Assembly (NCBI RefSeq): GCF_014306105.1
Contig: NZ_JACRVF010000001.1
Location: forward strand, 1,690,413-1,754,412
Direction: 5' to 3'
Length of the DNA: 64,000 bases
DNA from: Pontibacter cellulosilyticus
GTDB taxonomy: Bacteria; Bacteroidota; Bacteroidia; Cytophagales; Hymenobacteraceae
This document shows positions 50,999-59,710 of this stretch, piece after piece. The notes beneath the pieces were generated by a model. It was not told the origin of the DNA and did not search any database. It saw only the letters and a list, made by a program, of their open reading frames with translations. The translations under genes and the position numbers were made by a program. How positions within the stretch are numbered: position 1 is the stretch's first letter; each line of letters opens with the position of its first letter.

Positions 50999-51712
50999 AT
51001 GGAAGAACTAGTAATTGACACCAAAAACCTGCAGAAGCGCTACGTTACAGACACTGTTGAAACAACTGCCCTTGCAGGCGTAGATCTTAAAATCGCCAAA
51101 GGCGAGTTTGTGGCCATTATGGGCCCGTCGGGTTGCGGTAAGTCTACGTTGCTAAACATACTAGGCATGCTAGACTCACCAAGCGACGGCACCTTTAAGT
51201 TTTTGGGCCACGATATCAGCCGTGCCACAGAACGCCAGCGCGCCAAGCTCCGCAAAGAGAACCTGGGTTTCGTATTCCAGAGTTTTAACCTGATCGATGA
51301 GTTGACAGTGGAGGAGAACATTGCCCTGCCGCTTGCTTACTTAGGCGTATCTAAAGCCGATACTACGAAAAGAGTGCAGGAGGCAATGGAGCGTATGGGC
51401 ATCGCGCACCGCCGCAGCCATTTCCCGCAGCAATTGTCAGGTGGTCAGCAGCAGCGTGTGGCTATTGCCAGAGCAACTGTATCAAACCCTGCCCTTATAC
51501 TTGCCGACGAACCGACAGGTAACCTGGACTCGGTGCATGGCCGTGAGGTGATGACATTGCTATCTGAGCTAAACGATGCAGGCACTACTGTAGTGATGGT
51601 TACCCACTCCCCTTCTGATGCTGAATACGCGCACCGTATCGTGAACCTGTTCGACGGCCAGATTGTGACGGAGAACGTGAACGTTAAGCGCCACGCAGCT
51701 GAGTTGCTGTAG
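50999..51712 (+). CDS. LolD/MacB-type ABC transporter ATPase
   Basis: 237 residues. Walker A GPSGCGKSTLLN near 40, Q-loop VFQSFNLIDELT, signature LSGGQQQRVAIARA near 143, Walker B ALILADEPTGNLDS near 163 and H-loop VVMVTHSPSDAEYA. It is a stand-alone nucleotide-binding domain of the LolD/MacB subfamily and is expected to energise one or more of the three permeases encoded downstream. It follows the adaptor gene by 132 bases. A hairpin (51774-51818) after its stop could tune the ratio of ATPase to permease transcripts. Confidence 0.95.
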   Translation: MEELVIDTKNLQKRYVTDTVETTALAGVDLKIAKGEFVAIMGPSGCGKSTLLNILGMLDSPSDGTFKFLGHDISRATERQRAKLRKENLGFVFQSFNLIDELTVEENIALPLAYLGVSKADTTKRVQEAMERMGIAHRRSHFPQQLSGGQQQRVAIARATVSNPALILADEPTGNLDSVHGREVMTLLSELNDAGTTVVMVTHSPSDAEYAHRIVNLFDGQIVTENVNVKRHAAELL

Positions 51713-51773
51713 GGTTATAAGCACGCTCTAAGAGTAATTTTCTATCTATTTCTTCCAAAGATAAAGTTGCTTG

Positions 51774-51818
51774 TATAGCCTCTGCCGGAGGTATTTGTTT
51801 GGTCCGGCAGCGGCTATA
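51774..51818 (+). other. Strong hairpin after the ABC ATPase gene
   Basis: TATAGCC-T-CTGCCGGA (51774-51789) pairs with TCCGGCAG-C-GGCTATA (51803-51818) with a single mismatch and a 13-base loop. No T tract follows, so it is more likely an mRNA-stabilising or partial-attenuation structure within the operon than a full terminator. Confidence 0.55.
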
Positions 51819-51843
51819 CTTCAGCTTCACACACAAATAAAAC

Positions 51844-51954
51844 ATGAAAAAGAACTTTACGCTTGCCTTACTTTTCTACTGCCTTTGCACTGTAGCAAAC
51901 ACTCAGCCAAAGAAAGATGAAAACCAAGAAGGTTATTTGCATGGCAAAGTATAA
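51844..51954 (+). CDS. Small ORF with signal-peptide character (36 residues), doubtful
   Basis: ATG at 51844 to TAA at 51954: KKNFTLALLFYCLCTVANTQ is a good signal sequence, followed by only PKKDENQEGYLHGKV. It ends inside the start of the next gene in another frame. It may be the remnant of a secreted protein whose remainder was lost, a leader peptide, or chance. Confidence 0.3.
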   Translation: MKKNFTLALLFYCLCTVANTQPKKDENQEGYLHGKV

Positions 51955-52291
51955 TCTGCACGGCAGGAAGTTTGTGAGCACTGGCAATGAAAAAGGCCTT
52001 TCGAACGAGGATACCATTTTCCACTACTTTCAGGATGGCCAGGTTATAACAGGCAAGTATAAAGGAGGAGCAATTGCGGAAGGCTTTCTGGTTGGCAAAC
52101 AAACAGCCGACGATGAACTGGAGCTACTCTTCCATTGCATCACTACCGGAAACGAATTAAGAGCCGGACAATCTAAAGGCAAAATAACAGCAGCAACAAA
52201 CGGACAACTATACCTGAGCTTTAACTGGAACTGGTTAAACGGAGACAACAGTGGTGGCCTCTCATTTTACAAAGAGGTAGAACAAGTATAA
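51941..52291 (+). CDS. Small protein of the 'N-acetylglutamate synthase'-labelled family
   Basis: 116 residues from the ATG at 51941; an in-frame ATG 8 codons upstream (51917) gives MKTKKVIC as extension and is less typical. The pattern YNLHGRKFVSTGNEKGLSNEDT, DGQVITGKYKGGAIAEGFLVG and LYLSFNWNWLNGDNSGGLSFYKE (last two split from neighbours) matches a small beta-rich family that databases often label N-acetylglutamate synthase by mistake; it contains no GNAT or kinase motif. It is cytoplasmic, function unknown, and lies between the ATPase and the first permease of the export operon. Confidence 0.75.
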   Translation: MAKYNLHGRKFVSTGNEKGLSNEDTIFHYFQDGQVITGKYKGGAIAEGFLVGKQTADDELELLFHCITTGNELRAGQSKGKITAATNGQLYLSFNWNWLNGDNSGGLSFYKEVEQV

Positions 52292-52327
52292 ACACGCAGA
52301 CTTAAATCCATTATCAATACGGCAATC

Positions 52328-54736
52328 ATGCTTCAGAATTACATTAAAATAGCGCTCCGTAACCTATACCGCAACAAGGTATACTCAGCTATCAACATAG
52401 TTGGACTAGCGATAGGTGTGGCGTCCTGTATGCTTATTTTCCTTTACGTACAGGATGAGCTAAGCTATGAAAGCAATTTTAGTAAGGCTGACCGCATTGT
52501 GCGCGTTGTAGGTGAAGTTTCTTTCGAAGGGCAACAAGATAACTTTGCCGTTACCCCCCCGCCACTAGAGCCTGCCCTCCGTAAGTTTTCAGGAGTAGAA
52601 ACAGTAACTCAGTTTTCGCCAACCAGCAAACAAACTATCTGGTACGACAACCAAAGCTTTACAGAAGACGAACTACTATTTGCCGACAGCGCATTTTTCA
52701 CTGTTTTTAATTATGAGTTCATAGCCGGTGATCCTGCTACAGCCCTGGATGGCCCTCAGAAAATTGTGCTGACAGAAGAACTTGCTCACAAGCTTTTCGG
52801 AGGCACAGAAGATGCCATGGGGAAAGTATTGCAGTTCAGCCGTAACCCCTACACTGTAACAGGTATTTACAAAGACAAAGGTCACACTCATATCCGAGCC
52901 AACGGCTTACTTTCACGCGCTACCATCGATAGCAAATTAACTGAAGAAGAATTAAAGAACCTGTGGTTTAACCTAAACCGATATACATACGCCCTATTAC
53001 CCAACCAAAACAAACTGCCCGAACTCCAGCAGCAGTTAGATGAGTTATCCAGCAACTTCATTAACCCCTGGATTAAAGAGAACCGTCTGAACGCCAAGAT
53101 GAAGTTTATTGCACAGCCTTTAAAGGACATACACTTCGACCAGCGCTATGTACATGGACTATCGCCATCTGGCAACATGTCTTATGTATATATTTTCGGA
53201 GCTGTAGCCATTTTCCTGCTACTGATTGCAAGTATAAATTACATGAACCTGGCCACTGCCAGATCTGCGAAACGCGCTAAAGAAGTGGGTTTACGCAAAG
53301 TGGTTGGCGCTGGCCGTAGCCAACTGGTTAGCCAGTTCCTGGGCGAGTCTATACTACTTACACTTATTGCTGTAGTGCTGGCGCTGGGCTTGGTGCAGGT
53401 GTTTATTCCTAGCTTTAACTCACTTACCGACAAGAACTTTTCCTCAAACTTCTTCTTTCAGGGCGAGTTCTTATTGCTACTGCTTGCACTTATACTGCTG
53501 ATAGGTATTGTGGCAGGCAGCTACCCTGCGTTTTTCTTGTCGCGCTTTAAGCCAGCAGATGTGCTTAAGTCTGATAAAATGCCTAAAGGCAGCAGCGCCA
53601 CCTTACGAAAGGCATTGGTAGTAGTGCAGTTCGGTATATCGCTGATCATGATCATAGGGACTATTGTGGTTTTTGCGCAGATGCGCTTTCTGAAAAATTC
53701 AGATCTGGGCTTCCAGAAAGAACAGGTGTTGGTAATAGACGTACCAAGCGGTGACTCCACACTTGTGTCACGGCTACCAGTTATCAAGCAACAGCTACTC
53801 CAGAATCCTAATGTGCTGCAGGTTTCCAACTCATACAGCATTCCATCAGAATCTTTAAACCGCACACTGATGCTGGTAGAGCAAGGAGATAAAATGGTGG
53901 AGAAAACCATTGACCTCATGGCTATAGATTATGATTTCATCCCGCTGATGGGCATTGAAATGAAAGCAGGCCGTAACTTCTCTAAAGAACACAAAACAGA
54001 TCAACAGGCTGGGGTTATTATAAACGAAGCAGCTGCCAAATGGCTTGGTTGGGAGGATCCAATCGGTAAAAAAGTGAATACCGGTGACACCACCATTGCT
54101 GGCAACCAGGCTCGCATCATAGGTGTGGTAAAAGACTTCCATGTACAGTCACTGCACTCAGAAGTACAACCGCTGGCGTTACAACTGGCACCAGAGTCTC
54201 CTGGCTACCTATTAGCACGCATTGCCCCTGAAAACCAGGCCGCCACCATACAATTTGTGGAGCAGCAGTGGCGACAGTTCGATCAGAGACACCCGATGGA
54301 GTATTTCTTCATGGATGAGTTCTTTGACAGGCAGTACAAATCTGAGGAGAAGATGCTGACGATATTCGGGTACTTTGCTGCTCTTACCATCTTCATTGCG
54401 TGCTTGGGCTTGTTTGGCCTGGCCTCCTTCACAGCCGAGCAACGCACCAAAGAGATTGGCATCCGCAAAGTGCTGGGCTCATCAACCGGAGGTATTGTAT
54501 TACTACTTTCTAAGGATTTTGCCCTACTGGTACTGGTTGCCATTGCACTGGCAAGTCCGGTAGCCTGGTTCGGCATGAACACCTGGCTGCAGGATTTTGC
54601 TTACCGTGTAAACCTGAGCTGGTGGATATTTGTGCTGGCAGGGTTTGTAGCCATGAGTATCGCACTTATCACTGTAAGTGTTCAGGCCGTGAAAGCCGCG
54701 TTTCTAGATCCGGTTAATGCACTCAGAACACAATAG
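52328..54736 (+). CDS. MacB/FtsX-type ABC permease 1 (800-residue double-FtsX)
   Basis: 802 residues. Layout: N-terminal helix (IALRNLYRNKVYSAINIVGL), MacB_PCD periplasmic domain (about 40-280), first FtsX block with three helices (about 285-410; NLATARSAKRAKEVGLRKVVGAGR coupling region split), second helix VVVQFGISLIMIIGTIVVFA, second periplasmic domain (450-670) and second FtsX block (680-800; SFTAEQRTKEIGIRKVLGSS). It should form the membrane part of an exporter with the LolD-like ATPase. The following two genes encode close paralogues in tandem with 33-44 base gaps. Confidence 0.92.
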   Translation: MLQNYIKIALRNLYRNKVYSAINIVGLAIGVASCMLIFLYVQDELSYESNFSKADRIVRVVGEVSFEGQQDNFAVTPPPLEPALRKFSGVETVTQFSPTSKQTIWYDNQSFTEDELLFADSAFFTVFNYEFIAGDPATALDGPQKIVLTEELAHKLFGGTEDAMGKVLQFSRNPYTVTGIYKDKGHTHIRANGLLSRATIDSKLTEEELKNLWFNLNRYTYALLPNQNKLPELQQQLDELSSNFINPWIKENRLNAKMKFIAQPLKDIHFDQRYVHGLSPSGNMSYVYIFGAVAIFLLLIASINYMNLATARSAKRAKEVGLRKVVGAGRSQLVSQFLGESILLTLIAVVLALGLVQVFIPSFNSLTDKNFSSNFFFQGEFLLLLLALILLIGIVAGSYPAFFLSRFKPADVLKSDKMPKGSSATLRKALVVVQFGISLIMIIGTIVVFAQMRFLKNSDLGFQKEQVLVIDVPSGDSTLVSRLPVIKQQLLQNPNVLQVSNSYSIPSESLNRTLMLVEQGDKMVEKTIDLMAIDYDFIPLMGIEMKAGRNFSKEHKTDQQAGVIINEAAAKWLGWEDPIGKKVNTGDTTIAGNQARIIGVVKDFHVQSLHSEVQPLALQLAPESPGYLLARIAPENQAATIQFVEQQWRQFDQRHPMEYFFMDEFFDRQYKSEEKMLTIFGYFAALTIFIACLGLFGLASFTAEQRTKEIGIRKVLGSSTGGIVLLLSKDFALLVLVAIALASPVAWFGMNTWLQDFAYRVNLSWWIFVLAGFVAMSIALITVSVQAVKAAFLDPVNALRTQ

Positions 54737-54780
54737 ATTACGCACCAACTATCCGTTTACACGACCTAACAAATAAAACT

Positions 54781-57171
54781 ATGCTACACAATTATCTGCT
54801 CACTTTCTGGAGAATCCTGCTCCGCAACAAGGTCTACACAGGCCTTAACATAGCAGGACTGGCAATCGGTATTTCCTCCTGTATTCTTATTTTATTGTAC
54901 ATACAGGATGAGTTGAGTTACGACAAGCACTTTGACAAAGCTGACCGCATCTACAAAGTCACCAGCTCAATTAGCATGCAGGGCGACAAACAGACAATTA
55001 GCACTATACCTTTCCCCTTTGCTTCCACACTAGAGCAGATGTATCCCGATCTTGAAGCTACTGTGAGGCTTCAGGGTATGCCAAAGCAAACAGTTTGGTT
55101 TGAAGATAGAATGCTGAATGTGGAAGGTCTGTTTTTTAGTGATGAAACTTTCTTTGATGTTTTCTCACATGATTTTCTACTAGGCAACCCAACTACAGTT
55201 CTGCAGGCCCCCAACACCATAGTATTAACCAAAGACATGGCCGAGAAACTTTTCGGGAGTCCGCAGGCTGCCATGGGCAAAGTAATACGCACCAGTAAGC
55301 GACCTTTAGAAGTAACAGGGGTAATTGAAAACCCGAAGCAGTCACACCTTAAGTTTACCGGACTAGTTTCCATGACATCTTTTGACAAGGAAGCCATAGC
55401 TCAGAAAGAAAAAGCCTGGTACAACTACACAAGCCACACCTATGTTCTGCTAAAAGACCCTAAACAGCAAAGTGAGTTTTACAATGCTGTAAGCGGATTC
55501 GGGGGAAGTGTTATGGGGCCGATGTACAAGAAAGACAACCTGAACATTGAAGTAAATTTCTATCCTCATCCTATTACTGAAATACATTTAGGTGAAAGCC
55601 TTTCTAATGAGATCACTCCTGCAGGAAACCGTACCAACTTGTACATCTTCGGGTTTGTGGCTGCTTTCGTGCTGTTGATCGCCTCTATTAATTATACAAA
55701 CTTAGCCACAGCACGAGCCTCGAAGCGTGCACAGGAAGTAGGCCTGCGCAAAACCATTGGCGCAGACAGAAGCCAATTGGTTTGGCAGTTCTTAGGTGAG
55801 TCGCTGCTAATGACGCTAATAGCGACAGTACTAGCCTTGGCACTTGTAGAATTCCTGTTGCCAAGCTTTAACTTGCTAACAGATAAAAATATTGACCATT
55901 CTACATTGATGTCCAGCCATCTGCTGCTGGCGCTTTTTGCCCTGGTAGTGCTCATCACCGTACTGGCGGGCGGTTATCCGGCTTTCTTCCTTTCTGGCTT
56001 TAAACCCATGACAGTGCTGAAATCAAGCAGAATGCCTAACAGCGGCGGAGCAATGTTACGCAAGTCTCTTGTAGTTACGCAGTTTGCCATCTCCATTGCG
56101 CTCATCATCTGCACAATTGTAGTGATAAAGCAAATGCACTACCTGAAGAACTCTGACCTTGGCTTTAACAAAGAGCAAGTAATGGTGATCGCTATTCAGC
56201 CCGGCGACACAGCTGTTGTAAATCACCTTGCAAGTATAAAAGGTGAACTACTGCAGAACCCTAAAATCACAGAGGTGGCTGCCACTACTTACGTGCCCGG
56301 TGATGATATTGGCACCTCGCTCTACCATTTCCCGAACGGCGGTGCTTACGAAGAACGCTCTTTTAACTCTATTTGGGTAGGATTCGGATTTATGGATCTT
56401 TTAGGTGCAGAACTAGTTGATGGTCGCTTCTTCAGCGAAGATCACCCTAACGACCTGAACACTGTAATAATTAACGAGGCTACAGCAAAACACCTGAATT
56501 GGAAAAACCCTGTGGGCCAAAATATAAGAGCAGGCGATACTGACCTGAAGGTGATTGGTATGGTGAAAGATTTTAACTACCAGTCGCTGCACAATGCAGT
56601 TCAGCCTTTGCTCATATTCCCTGCTTCGGGTTGGGCAAAGTATGTCACTGTTCGCCTTTCTCCTGAGGATGTTCGCTCCACCATCTCTTTTGTAGAGGAG
56701 AAGTGGGGAGCCTTTGATCAGAAGCATCCAATGGAGTACTACTTCCTGGATGAGCATTTTGATAAACAGTACCGTGCAGAAGAGAAGATGCTGACGGTGT
56801 TCGGCTACTTTACATTGCTCACTGTTATTATTGCCTGCATGGGTCTTTTTGGACTCGCGGCCTTCACGGCAGAAGAGCGCAAGAAAGAAATCGGTATTCG
56901 CAAAGTATTGGGTAGTTCTGTCTCAGATATCGTTCTGCTCCTCTCCCGCGACTTTGCTGTGCTCGTGCTAATAGCCATTCTAATAGCCTGTCCGGTGGCC
57001 TGGTATGGTATGCATATATGGCTACAGGACTTTGCTTATAAAACTGAGCTAAGCTGGATCATGTTTGCGGCTGCCAGCTTTATTGCCTTGGCTGTTGCAC
57101 TTCTAACGGTCAGCTATCAGGCATTGAAAGCAGCTTCGTTGGATCCAGTAAAGACACTCAGGACACAATAA
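54781..57171 (+). CDS. MacB/FtsX-type ABC permease 2
   Basis: 796 residues with the same two-unit plan as permease 1: start helix RNKVYTGLNIAGLAIGISSC, PCD, FtsX block 1 (NYTNLATARASKRAQEVGLRKTIGAD split), middle helix LVVTQFAISIALIICTIVV, PCD 2, FtsX block 2 (FTAEERKKEIGIRKVLGSSVSD). The membrane and coupling regions are well conserved among the three paralogues while the periplasmic domains diverge most, which suggests different clients with a shared ATPase. Gap to permease 1 is 44 bases and to permease 3 is 33 bases. Confidence 0.92.
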   Translation: MLHNYLLTFWRILLRNKVYTGLNIAGLAIGISSCILILLYIQDELSYDKHFDKADRIYKVTSSISMQGDKQTISTIPFPFASTLEQMYPDLEATVRLQGMPKQTVWFEDRMLNVEGLFFSDETFFDVFSHDFLLGNPTTVLQAPNTIVLTKDMAEKLFGSPQAAMGKVIRTSKRPLEVTGVIENPKQSHLKFTGLVSMTSFDKEAIAQKEKAWYNYTSHTYVLLKDPKQQSEFYNAVSGFGGSVMGPMYKKDNLNIEVNFYPHPITEIHLGESLSNEITPAGNRTNLYIFGFVAAFVLLIASINYTNLATARASKRAQEVGLRKTIGADRSQLVWQFLGESLLMTLIATVLALALVEFLLPSFNLLTDKNIDHSTLMSSHLLLALFALVVLITVLAGGYPAFFLSGFKPMTVLKSSRMPNSGGAMLRKSLVVTQFAISIALIICTIVVIKQMHYLKNSDLGFNKEQVMVIAIQPGDTAVVNHLASIKGELLQNPKITEVAATTYVPGDDIGTSLYHFPNGGAYEERSFNSIWVGFGFMDLLGAELVDGRFFSEDHPNDLNTVIINEATAKHLNWKNPVGQNIRAGDTDLKVIGMVKDFNYQSLHNAVQPLLIFPASGWAKYVTVRLSPEDVRSTISFVEEKWGAFDQKHPMEYYFLDEHFDKQYRAEEKMLTVFGYFTLLTVIIACMGLFGLAAFTAEERKKEIGIRKVLGSSVSDIVLLLSRDFAVLVLIAILIACPVAWYGMHIWLQDFAYKTELSWIMFAAASFIALAVALLTVSYQALKAASLDPVKTLRTQ

Positions 57172-57204
57172 AAACTAAAGGGGAACCTCCTAATCAACTA
57201 AGCC

Positions 57205-59595
57205 ATGCTCAAGAACTACCTGCTCATCTTCTGGCGCAACATGACCCGCAACAAGGTATATGCTGCCATTAACATCACCGGCCTTGCCATCGGCATTGCC
57301 TCCTGCATACTTATTTACCTGTATGTGCAGCACGAGCTAAGCTACGATAAGTACTTTACCAAACACGATAGAATTTACCGCGTGGTAAACAACCTTATTG
57401 TAGAGGATGAGGTGGAAAAAGCATCGGTAACACACGCTGCCCTTGCACCAGGGCTTGCTGCCGATTTTCCGGAGATAGAGACAGCGTTGCGCATGATCAA
57501 CAGAAACAAGCAGGTATTGCGCCTTGATGAAAAAGCTATTACTATAGAGCATGCTTTTTGGGCAGACAGTAACTACTTCGAGGTTTTTGATTACAAGCTT
57601 TTAGAAGGTGACCCAAAAGCAGTATTGCAGGAGCCGAACACCATGGCACTCTCCAAGGACGTGGCAGCCAAGTTTTTCGACGACCCGATGAAAGCCATGT
57701 ACAGCACCTTCCGTATTGGTAGCCAGTCGTACAAAGTAACCGGCATTTTTGAGCCTGTTGATGCAGCTCATATGAAACCAAACGTGCTTACATCCATGAG
57801 CACATTACCGGCAGAAGTACGCCAAAACTTTAAATCGAACTGGTTTGGCACCAACAGTTATACTTATGTATTGCTTAGCGACAGTAAAGCAGCAGCAGGC
57901 TTGCAGGCGAAACTTCCGGACTTTGTTAAAAAACGAATTTCACCTGCACGGGGCAACACAACAGAGCGCGTAGAATTACACTTGCAGGCACTTACGGATA
58001 TCCACCTGAACACTGATTACCTTTGGGAGGCATTTCCGGTAGGCAAAAAATCATACATCTATATTTTCTCATTTGTCGGCATCTTTATACTTCTGATCGC
58101 AAGCATAAACTACATGAACCTGGCTACAGCGCGCTCTGTAAAACGCGCCAAAGAAGTAGGCTTACGCAAAGTGGTAGGCGCCGACAGATCGCAGTTGATA
58201 CTGCAATTCCTAAGCGAATCCATCTTACTTACCGTGTTTTCAGTTTTTGTAGCACTGCTGTTAGTGGAGCTGATGTTACCAACATTTAACAGCCTCTCCG
58301 ATAAAAACATAGCATCCAATTATTTTCTGGAGCCTATTTTTGCAGCTTCCATACTAGGCATCGCTTTACTCATCGGTTTAATATCGGGCAGCTATCCGGC
58401 TTTGGTTCTCTCCCATTTTAAGCCTGCAGATGTACTGAAGGGTTCCACCACACCGAACAGTGGCAGCGCAGTTTTACGAAAAGGCCTGGTTGTGTTGCAG
58501 TTTACCATTTCACTGGTGCTAATCATCGGAACCATTATAGTTTACAGCCAGATGCACTACTTAAAAAGTCAGGATCTTGGCTTTACAAAAGAACAGGTGT
58601 TAGTGGTAGATATTCCTAGCGGCGATACAACCATTGTAAACCAGATGCCGGTAATAAAAGAGCAGCTTCTCAAGAACCCTAAGATAACAGAGGCAACTAC
58701 TACAGTCATGATCCCAGGTGAGACCACTGGCGTAATCATATTTGATGTGGAGCGCAACGGTACAATGGCTGAGAAAACCATGAACACCATTTTCGTGGAC
58801 TACGAGTTCCTGGATTTGATGGACATCAACCTGAAGGCAGGCAGAAACTTCTCCAAAGAAATTGCCACAGACCAAGAAAACGGTTTTATTTTAAATGAAG
58901 CTGCAGCAAATGTACTTGGCTGGGCCGACCCGATTGGCAAGCGCATCGGCTTTTCAGATACCACTGCAGGCAGAGTAGTGGGCGTGGTAAAAGACTTTAA
59001 CTATACTTCGCTGCATAGCCCGATAGAACCGCTCGTGATTATGCTGGCCCCACAGAATAACGGTTACCTGATGGCACGTGTCTCGCCGAACGGTATAACC
59101 GAAGCCATGGACCACATGCAGGAAACCTGGTCTAAGTTCGCGCCATCTCACCCTATGGATTACTTCTTTTTGGACGAGAGCTTTAATAAACAATACCGCG
59201 CTGAAGAAAAGATGCTGACGATTTTCGGATACTTTTCACTGCTTACCATTATCATTGCCTGTATGGGTTTATTTGGCCTGGCTTCTTTTACAGCCGAGCA
59301 ACGCACCCGCGAGATAGGCATCCGCAAAGTGTTGGGCAGCTCTGTGTCTGGTATCGTGATGCTGCTAACCAAAGATTTTGCCTTGCTGGTTATGGTAGCT
59401 ATAGTGCTGGCCAGCCCTATTGCCTGGTACGGCATGCAGCAGTGGCTACAGGACTTCGCCTACCGCACGCCTATCAGTGCCTGGGTGTTTGTAGCGTCCG
59501 GTCTGGTTGCCTTGTGCCTGGCTATTGTAACGGTAAGCTTTAAAGCGGCACGCGCCGCCATGACAGATCCTGTAAAAGCCCTACGGACTGAATAA
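57205..59595 (+). CDS. MacB/FtsX-type ABC permease 3
   Basis: 796 residues with the paralogue plan: RNKVYAAINITGLAIGIASC at the start, PCD 1, FtsX block 1 (NYMNLATARSVKRAKEVG, LRKVVGADRSQL), middle helix LVVLQFTISLVLIIGTIIVY, PCD 2, FtsX block 2 (FTAEQRTREIGIRKVLGSSVSG) and the conserved end DPVKALRTE. Last gene of the export operon, which is closed by the hairpin at 59632-59659. Three permeases with one ATPase and one adaptor could form alternative or mixed transporters. Confidence 0.92.
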   Translation: MLKNYLLIFWRNMTRNKVYAAINITGLAIGIASCILIYLYVQHELSYDKYFTKHDRIYRVVNNLIVEDEVEKASVTHAALAPGLAADFPEIETALRMINRNKQVLRLDEKAITIEHAFWADSNYFEVFDYKLLEGDPKAVLQEPNTMALSKDVAAKFFDDPMKAMYSTFRIGSQSYKVTGIFEPVDAAHMKPNVLTSMSTLPAEVRQNFKSNWFGTNSYTYVLLSDSKAAAGLQAKLPDFVKKRISPARGNTTERVELHLQALTDIHLNTDYLWEAFPVGKKSYIYIFSFVGIFILLIASINYMNLATARSVKRAKEVGLRKVVGADRSQLILQFLSESILLTVFSVFVALLLVELMLPTFNSLSDKNIASNYFLEPIFAASILGIALLIGLISGSYPALVLSHFKPADVLKGSTTPNSGSAVLRKGLVVLQFTISLVLIIGTIIVYSQMHYLKSQDLGFTKEQVLVVDIPSGDTTIVNQMPVIKEQLLKNPKITEATTTVMIPGETTGVIIFDVERNGTMAEKTMNTIFVDYEFLDLMDINLKAGRNFSKEIATDQENGFILNEAAANVLGWADPIGKRIGFSDTTAGRVVGVVKDFNYTSLHSPIEPLVIMLAPQNNGYLMARVSPNGITEAMDHMQETWSKFAPSHPMDYFFLDESFNKQYRAEEKMLTIFGYFSLLTIIIACMGLFGLASFTAEQRTREIGIRKVLGSSVSGIVMLLTKDFALLVMVAIVLASPIAWYGMQQWLQDFAYRTPISAWVFVASGLVALCLAIVTVSFKAARAAMTDPVKALRTE

Positions 59596-59631
59596 AAGAG
59601 TATTTGTTGTTTGTTTAATGTGAATGCTTTT

Positions 59632-59659
59632 AGGGGGGCAATGAAATATTTGCCCCCCT
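59632..59659 (+). terminator. Terminator candidate of the export operon
   Basis: AGGGGGGCAA (59632-59641) pairs with TTGCCCCCCT (59650-59659), 8-base loop. Very GC-strong, with only TAGG after it, so termination efficiency is uncertain. Confidence 0.6.
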
Positions 59660-59710
59660 TAGGCAACCGCTAAACCAAACATAACATCATATAAGCGTGC
59701 AACTTACACT

